Assembly (NCBI GenBank): GCA_030674155.1
Contig: CM060323.1
Span: forward strand, 46,236,745-46,249,244
Source of the DNA: Stramonita haemastoma
Lineage: Eukaryota; Mollusca; Gastropoda; Neogastropoda; Muricidae
Length of the DNA stretch: 12,500 nt
Direction: 5' to 3'
How positions within the stretch are numbered: the stretch's first letter is position 1; the number at the start of each line of letters is the position of its first letter. Position numbers and translations under genes: made by a program. The notes beneath the pieces were generated by a model, which was not told the origin of the DNA, made no database searches, and worked only from the letters and a program-made list of their open reading frames with translations. Below are positions 9,116-12,500 of the stretch, in pieces.

Positions 9116-9626
9116 GCACAAAAAACCAACTGTACGAATTATGCAGATTAAAACCCGGGGCACAGAAAAATAACTGTACGAATTATGCAGATTAAAACCC
9201 AGGGCACAAAAAAACCAACTGTACAAATTATGCAGATTAAAACCAGGGAACAAAAACAACTTACGAATTATGCAGATTAAAACCCGGGCACAGAAAAATA
9301 ACTGTACGAATTATGCAGATTAAAACCCGGTGCAGAAAAAAAACAACTGTATGAATTATGCAGATTAAAACCCGGGCAGAAAAAACTTTACGAATTATGC
9401 AGATTAAAACCCGGGGCAGGAAAAAATCTATGAATTATGCAGATTAAAACCCGGGGCAGGAAAAAAACAACAGTACGAATTATGCAGATTAAGACCTGGG
9501 GCAGAAAAAAACAGTACAAATTATGCAGATTAAAACCCGGGGCACAAAAAAACTGTACAAATTATGCAGATTACACTCGGGGCAGAAAAAAACCAACTGT
9601 GCGAATTATGCAGATTAAAACCCAGG

Positions 9627-9672
9627 GCAGAAAATCAGATTAAACCCGGGCAGAAAATCAGATTAAACCCGG
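9627..9672 (+). repeat. Two 23-bp half-monomers at a subtype boundary
   Basis: GCAGAAAATCAGATTAAACC followed by CGG occurs twice with a period of 23 bp (starts at 9627 and 9650). Both lack the CAACTGTACGAATTATG half. Left of this point all linkers are A-runs; right of it they are CACAATTC or CACAAAATC. Confidence 0.9.
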
Positions 9673-10095
9673 GGCACACAATTCAAATGTACGAATTATG
9701 CAGATTAATCCCGGGCACAAATTCAACTGTACAATTATGCAGATTAATCCTGGGGCACACAATCAACAGTACGAATTATGCAGATTAAACCCAGGGCACA
9801 AAATCAACTGTACAGAATTATGCAGATTAATTCCAGGGCACAAAAATAGAATTAATCCGCACAATTCACTGTAGCAATTATCAGATTAACCCGGGCACGA
9901 AACAACTGTACGAATTATGCAAATTAAACCCGGGGCACAAAAATCATTATATAAACCCAGGGCACAAAATCAACTGTAGAATTATGCAGATTAAACCCAG
10001 GGCACAAAATCAACTTAACGAATTATACAGATTAAAACGGGGTATAAAATCAACTGTATGAATTATACAGATTAAAACAGAGTATAAAATCAATT
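9673..10095 (+). repeat. Right edge block: AC-linker and terminal monomers
   Basis: Linkers return to GGCACACAATTCAAATG and GGCACAAAATCAACTG, as in the left edge block, with the variant CAGATTAATCCC. The last two monomers carry ATACAGATTAAAAC and GGGTATAAAATCAACTG, the same edge variant as at 1-46 and in the last monomer at 2400-2428. Monomers at 9840-9960 are strongly decayed. Confidence 0.85.
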
Positions 10096-10192
10096 TTACT
10101 ATCCTTCATTGTATCAACATCCTGGGCAACTACGAGTGTCAACCTAGGACAGTCACCCCATTGTGGAAAAAACCCACAAACACACATAAAAT
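10085..10192 (+). repeat. Right flank of the satellite array, shared with 11443-11535
   Basis: From TATAAAATCAATTTTACT onward the sequence aligns with 11443-11535 through the blocks CCTT...ATCAAC...CCTGGSCAAC, AGGACRGTCAC and TTGTGGRARAAA, with moderate divergence and several indels. This suggests the satellite's right flank is part of a dispersed element, not locus-specific DNA. Confidence 0.65.
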
Positions 10193-10273
10193 GCTCTTCA
10201 GGTCCATCTCACTGGAATGACCCTCTTCCCTCCCTCTGCCAAAAGTCTACACAAATTCTATTAAATCCAGCCT

Positions 10274-10374
10274 TTATGACATTTTCAACCCAAGATCTTT
10301 CCACAGTTGGTACGCCTTGTATCTGTCCAAACCTTTAATAGCCACTGCTATCTGCTCTTCCCACGTTAAGTGCA

Positions 10375-10375
<1 letters not shown>
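10274..10375 (-). CDS. Possible short coding fragment or exon, unrecognised
   Basis: A 33-codon minus-strand frame with a stop (TAA) at 10276-10274 contains WEEQIAVAIKGLDRY followed by KAYQLWKDLGL. The mix of charged and hydrophobic residues is helix-like and looks more like protein than the repeat-derived frames elsewhere. An ATG lies at 10375-10373, but the (CA)n repeat upstream is open in the same frame, so the start is uncertain. On the minus strand CACTAAT followed by GGGAAG could be a branch point and acceptor for a 3' terminal exon. Alternatively it is a transposon remnant: its stop lies about 80 nt from the flank shared with 11443-11535, and the retrotransposon stop at 11647 lies about 110 nt from that flank. 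I do not recognise the family, and chance is possible at this length. Confidence 0.25.

Positions 10376-10378
<3 letters not shown>

Positions 10379-10446
<68 letters not shown>
10379..10446 (+). repeat. (TG)34 microsatellite
   Basis: An uninterrupted TG dinucleotide run of about 34 units. It can form Z-DNA and is expected to be length-polymorphic. Confidence 0.98.
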
Positions 10447-10448
<2 letters not shown>

Positions 10449-10582
10449 TGATGTGAGTGAGTGAGCGAGCGTGTGAAGAGTGTGTGTGTGAGTATGAGAG
10501 AGTGTGTGTGTGTGTATGTGTGAGGAGTGTGTGTGTTGTGTGTGTGTGTTTGTTGTGTGTGTATGTTGTGTGTGTGTGTAGT

Positions 10583-10615
<33 letters not shown>

Positions 10616-10672
10616 GTGTGTCTGTGTGTTCTGGTGTGTCTGTGTGTGGTGTGATGTGATATGTGTGTGAGT
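10447..10672 (+). repeat. Degenerate TG-rich tail of the microsatellite
   Basis: Interrupted TG tracts with GAG, GTTGTG and GGTGTG interruptions, including a second clean (TG) run near 10588-10614. The + strand is nearly free of C, except for a few bases such as TCTG. The Cys/Val-rich frame through it is meaningless. Confidence 0.95.
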
Positions 10673-10685
10673 GTTGAAAATTTGT

Positions 10686-10790
10686 TAATATTTGTAATTT
10701 GAATGCAAGTGCTTTTTCCAAGGATTTAGCGCTATATAAATCCCTCTTTATTACTGTTGATGCTATTATTTTTCGTCATTATTAAGAGGC
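10686..10790 (+). mobile_element. Probable SINE/LINE 3' tail
   Basis: The motif GCGCTATATAAAT at 10729-10741 is followed by an AT-rich, TTATTA-like stretch. Tails of the form GCGCTATATAAAT plus (TTA)n are familiar from retroposons of marine invertebrates (family knowledge). No RNA polymerase III A or B box can be identified upstream, where the microsatellite lies, so only the 3' end appears to be present. Confidence 0.45.
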
Positions 10791-10988
10791 CCCTCAGACT
10801 GGAAATTCAACAATTTTAGATAATGATATGTCGACTACACAAAGAATGCGTTCTTAACTTTTGAGGAAGAATTCAGCCACCTCAATCTCTCAACAAATGG
10901 AAACTATACCAATAACAACCAGAAGACTCTCATATCACTTTGCTAAAGTCCAGCAGTGTTAGAAAAAGAAGCACATGAATGACAAGCC

Positions 10989-11076
10989 AATGCAATCAAA
11001 TTATGTTTATAGCCCAGCCGACTCAAAGGTCATATCAGGGCTGTCACCTTGTTAAAATTTTCCTCTCAGATTAAAG
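10989..11076 (+). repeat. Dispersed direct repeat (TTTATAGCCC type), copy 1
   Basis: GTTTATAGCCCAGCCGAC followed by GTCATATCAGGGCTGTCACC and, later, CTCAGATTAAA aligns with 11325-11412. The final CAGATTAAA is identical to the start of the satellite monomer's second half. The family is not named with certainty. Confidence 0.75.
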
Positions 11077-11324
11077 TGAAAAGATCAAAAACAGAAAATA
11101 GACCACCAAGAGCTAATAAATAAATAAAATCAGAACTGAAACTGAAGTGCTTGCCTACGCCAAGGTGCACAAGCAAGATCTAGAATTAGATGTATAGAAG
11201 TTAAAGAACACGACAACTGCTTAACTCAGAAAAAATGCAGTGCAGTAGCCAGCATAACTGCATATTTTAAAACGTGTAAGGTGATTAAAGTAAATGATCA
11301 GATGAGCATATACGCAGAAAAGTT
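11077..11324. other. A-rich spacer, nothing recognised
   Basis: The interval between the two TTTATAGCCC copies contains a small AATAAATAAATAAAA run and no convincing frame or RNA feature. Confidence 0.6.
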
Positions 11325-11412
11325 CATCGAATCAATCTTGTTTATAGCCCCGCTGACCTCAGAGGCCATATCAGGGCTGTCACCTCATAACATTTTAAAT
11401 CTCAGATTAAAA
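11325..11412 (+). repeat. Dispersed direct repeat (TTTATAGCCC type), copy 2
   Basis: TTTATAGCCCCGCTGACC, then GCCATATCAGGGCTGTCACC, then CTCAGATTAAAAC. This copy runs straight into decayed satellite monomers, unlike copy 1. The + strand frame crossing it (11281-11550) is not supported by the other copy, which is interrupted. Confidence 0.75.
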
Positions 11413-11455
11413 CTGTGCAACTGTATACAGATAAAAACAGGGTATAAAATTAACT
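11401..11455 (+). repeat. One or two decayed satellite monomers away from the array
   Basis: CAGATTAAAACTGTGCAACTG followed by TATACAGATAAAAACAGGG and TATAAAATTAACTT reproduces the edge-monomer pattern (ATACAGATTAAAAC, GGGTATAAAATCAAC) with internal deletions. The pieces sit between a dispersed repeat on the left and the shared right flank on the right. Confidence 0.65.
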
Positions 11456-11535
11456 TCCTTGAATCAACTCCCTGGCCAACCATTTGGGATAAAGGAGGAC
11501 GGTCACTTATTGTGGGAGAAACCACATCAATGACA
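11443..11535 (+). repeat. Second copy of the satellite right flank
   Basis: TATAAAATTAACTTCCTTG, then ATCAACTCCCTGGCCAACC, then AGGACGGTCACTTATTGTGG and GAGAAACCACA align with 10085-10192. Satellite-like DNA is on the left in both places, so the junction predates the expansion of the main array. Confidence 0.65.
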
Positions 11536-11646
11536 CACAAACTGAGATGAAACCAAAACCAGATTCCTTAATAAAAAGAATAACCCCGAAACCCCCAGAT
11601 TCCTTCAAACCACCTTGTTCTATGTGACTGGCTTTAACACTTTTGC

Positions 11647-11835
11647 TCATATCAGACAGGAAAAGCCCCATTCTCTCGGGAAGTTAAAAACGTTGCCCAC
11701 TGAAACATCGCAAAATAGGATCTTTAGAGAGACTGCAGTAAAACACTTGTGCCTAATATCCTAGACATCTGGACACTCCAGAAGCAGATGCTTGATGTGT
11801 CACCAATACCCACACACAAGTCACATCATGGTGTT
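11647..11835 (-). pseudogene. Decayed C-terminus of a jockey-like non-LTR retrotransposon ORF2
   Basis: Reading the minus strand from about 11833, EHHDVTC is followed after a frame change by HIKHLLLECPDV, an in-frame TAG, then DIRHKCFTAVSLKILF, CDVSVGNVFNFPREW and GFSCLI, with a terminal TGA at 11649-11647. The pattern Cys...(I/V)KHLLLECPD followed by R-K-F...SLK.LF and a short hydrophobic end is characteristic of the region after the reverse transcriptase in jockey-type elements, where a cysteine/histidine cluster precedes the stop (family knowledge). Only about 60 residues remain. At least one frameshift (11799-11810) and internal stops at 11763-11761 and 11802-11800 show it is dead. Upstream coding sequence is lost where the 30-bp minisatellite begins. 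Single-frame scans miss it because of these breaks. Confidence 0.7.
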
Positions 11836-11857
11836 CGCTTGCTTTTCAGCAAACTGT

Positions 11858-12083
11858 TCACTTAAAGAACTCCCTATGTACACTGGCACTTAACTCCCCA
11901 TGTACACTGCACACTTAAAGAACTCCCATGTACATTGCACACTTAAAGAACTCCCCATGTACAAGTCACACTTAAAGAACCTTCCCATGTACACAACACT
12001 TAAAGACTCCTCCATGTACACAGCACACTAAAGAACTCCCCATGTACACAGCACACTTAAAGAACCCCTATGTACACTGACAC
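11858..12083 (+). repeat. Minisatellite, type A monomers (about 8, 25-30 bp)
   Basis: Consensus AAAGAACTCCCCATGTACAC followed by AGCACACTT. Monomers differ by single-base indels. The first, incomplete unit begins directly beside the retrotransposon remnant. Confidence 0.92.
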
Positions 12084-12500
12084 AAAGAGCCCTCCACGTA
12101 CTTGTGTACTCTAGAGAAGCCCTTCATGTACTTTGTACACACAGAAAAGCCCTTCACGTACTTTGTACACATAGAAAAGCCCTTCACGTACTTGTACACA
12201 TAGAAAAGCCCTTCAAGTACTTTGTACACATCAAGAGCCCTTCACGTACTTTTGTACACATTACAAGAGCCTTCACGTACTTGTACCACATAGAAGAGCC
12301 CTTCACTTACTTTGATACACTAGAAAAGCCCATTCACGTACTTTGTACACATTTACAAGACCCTTCACTACTATGTACACTATAAAAGAGCCCTTCACGT
12401 ATTTTGTACACATAAGACCCTTCACTACTTTGTACACCTAAAAAGTCCCTTCAGGATACTTTGTACAATAAAAAGCATTCACGTACTTTGTACTAAGAGA
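12084..12500 (+). repeat. Minisatellite, type B monomers (about 14, 27-32 bp), continues past the window
   Basis: Consensus AGAAAAGCCCTTCACGTAC followed by TTTGTACACAT. It aligns with type A (AAAG.ACTCCCCATGTACAC against AAAAGCCCTTCACGTAC), so the two are related families. The dyad GTACTTTGTAC, absent from type A, is in most units. The first unit (12084-12112) is transitional. The frame with a 10-residue repeat (12104-12385) is a shadow of the 30-bp period. Confidence 0.92.

Larger units (their letters stand above)
4611..9626 (+). repeat. Core block: A-run linker monomers
   Basis: Monomers have four A in ATTAAAACCC and a linker of GCAG or GCAC followed by A5-A10. Length differences lie largely in the A runs and in single-base losses. 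Regularity is highest at about 8640-9300 and lowest at 4620-4900, 5110-5220, 5440-5520 and 6150-6360. A 12-bp internal duplication of ACCCGGGGCAGA is at 4965-4988. Confidence 0.85.
3363..10095 (+). repeat. Large 41-44 bp satellite array, about 155 monomers
   Basis: The monomer consensus is CAACTGTACGAATTATG, then CAGATTAAAACCCGGGGCA, then a linker of either CACAAT type or an A6-A10 run. Monomer length is 41-42 bp at the edges and 43-45 bp in the middle; 6.7 kb divided by this gives roughly 155 copies (estimate, not an exact count). All monomers face the same way. The + strand is about 43% A and 16% T by consensus. Short frames beginning MQIK or reading RIMQIKTRG are the repeat itself and break repeatedly because A-run length varies. 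There is no spacer diversity and no sign of transcription. Confidence 0.97.

Noticed and set aside
3468..10000. Many short open frames with repeating MQIKTRG or CRLNPGH motifs on + and CIIRTVGF motifs on -
   Set aside because: They are all six-frame readings of the 42-bp satellite. They shift frame whenever an A-run changes length, occur on both strands at once and have no non-repeat sequence.
10030..10090. TATAAAA as a promoter TATA box
   Set aside because: It is part of the satellite edge monomer variant, repeated at several array ends, with no gene downstream.
3363..10095. CRISPR array
   Set aside because: The repeats adjoin directly with variable A-runs and no unique spacers; context is eukaryotic satellite DNA with no cas genes.
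3363..10095. CENP-B box in the monomer
   Set aside because: On the minus strand TTCGTACAGTTGG keeps only the TTCG part; the required A and the CGGG end are not at the right spacing.
10457..10654. Cys/Val-rich small protein
   Set aside because: It is a translation of interrupted TG repeats.
10790..10945. About 40-codon + frame containing FEEEFSHLNLSTNGNY
   Set aside because: Too short, no recognisable family, no splice context; chance cannot be excluded.
11281..11550. 89-residue + strand protein
   Set aside because: It crosses a dispersed repeat, decayed satellite monomers and the shared flank, and runs antisense to the retrotransposon side; the other copies of those pieces are not open in this frame.

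Overview
This window is non-genic, repeat-dominated nuclear DNA from a eukaryote, probably a marine invertebrate and most plausibly a mollusc. The animal assignment rests on a long satellite array, a (TG)n microsatellite, a SINE/LINE-type GCGCTATATAAAT tail and a decayed end of a jockey-like non-LTR retrotransposon; the mollusc guess is inference. I found no intact protein gene, tRNA, rRNA or CRISPR array. Nearly all open frames are by-products of tandem repeats.

Layout. 1-46 is the edge monomer of a satellite array that continues to the left. 68-186 is a cluster of small hairpins. 279-437 and 491-720 are short tandem repeats with 73-bp and 86-bp units. A segmental module is present three times: partly at 742-930 (copy A), fully at 1411-2428 (copy B) and at 2450-3480 (copy C). 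Each copy ends in the same 5' junction to a 41-44 bp satellite. Copy A carries one monomer, copy B four, and copy C runs into an array of about 155 monomers (3363-10095). Copies B and C also carry T10/G14-18 tracts and a degenerate GTGAATAC repeat.

The large array has AC-linker monomers at both edges, an A-run linker type in the middle, multi-monomer higher-order duplications, and variation concentrated at the two CpG sites of the monomer. Its right edge passes into a flank (10085-10192) that recurs, diverged, at 11443-11535. There it sits beside only one or two decayed monomers, which may resemble the pre-amplification state.

From 10193 the DNA is mixed: a 33-residue minus-strand frame of unknown meaning, a (TG)34 microsatellite with a degenerate tail, a probable retroposon tail, a direct repeat pair (10989-11076, 11325-11412), the hidden retrotransposon C-terminus on the minus strand (11647-11835), and a roughly 30-bp minisatellite (11858-12500) that changes monomer family near 12084 and runs off the end. 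No genes work together here; the interest lies in satellite birth, amplification and decay.
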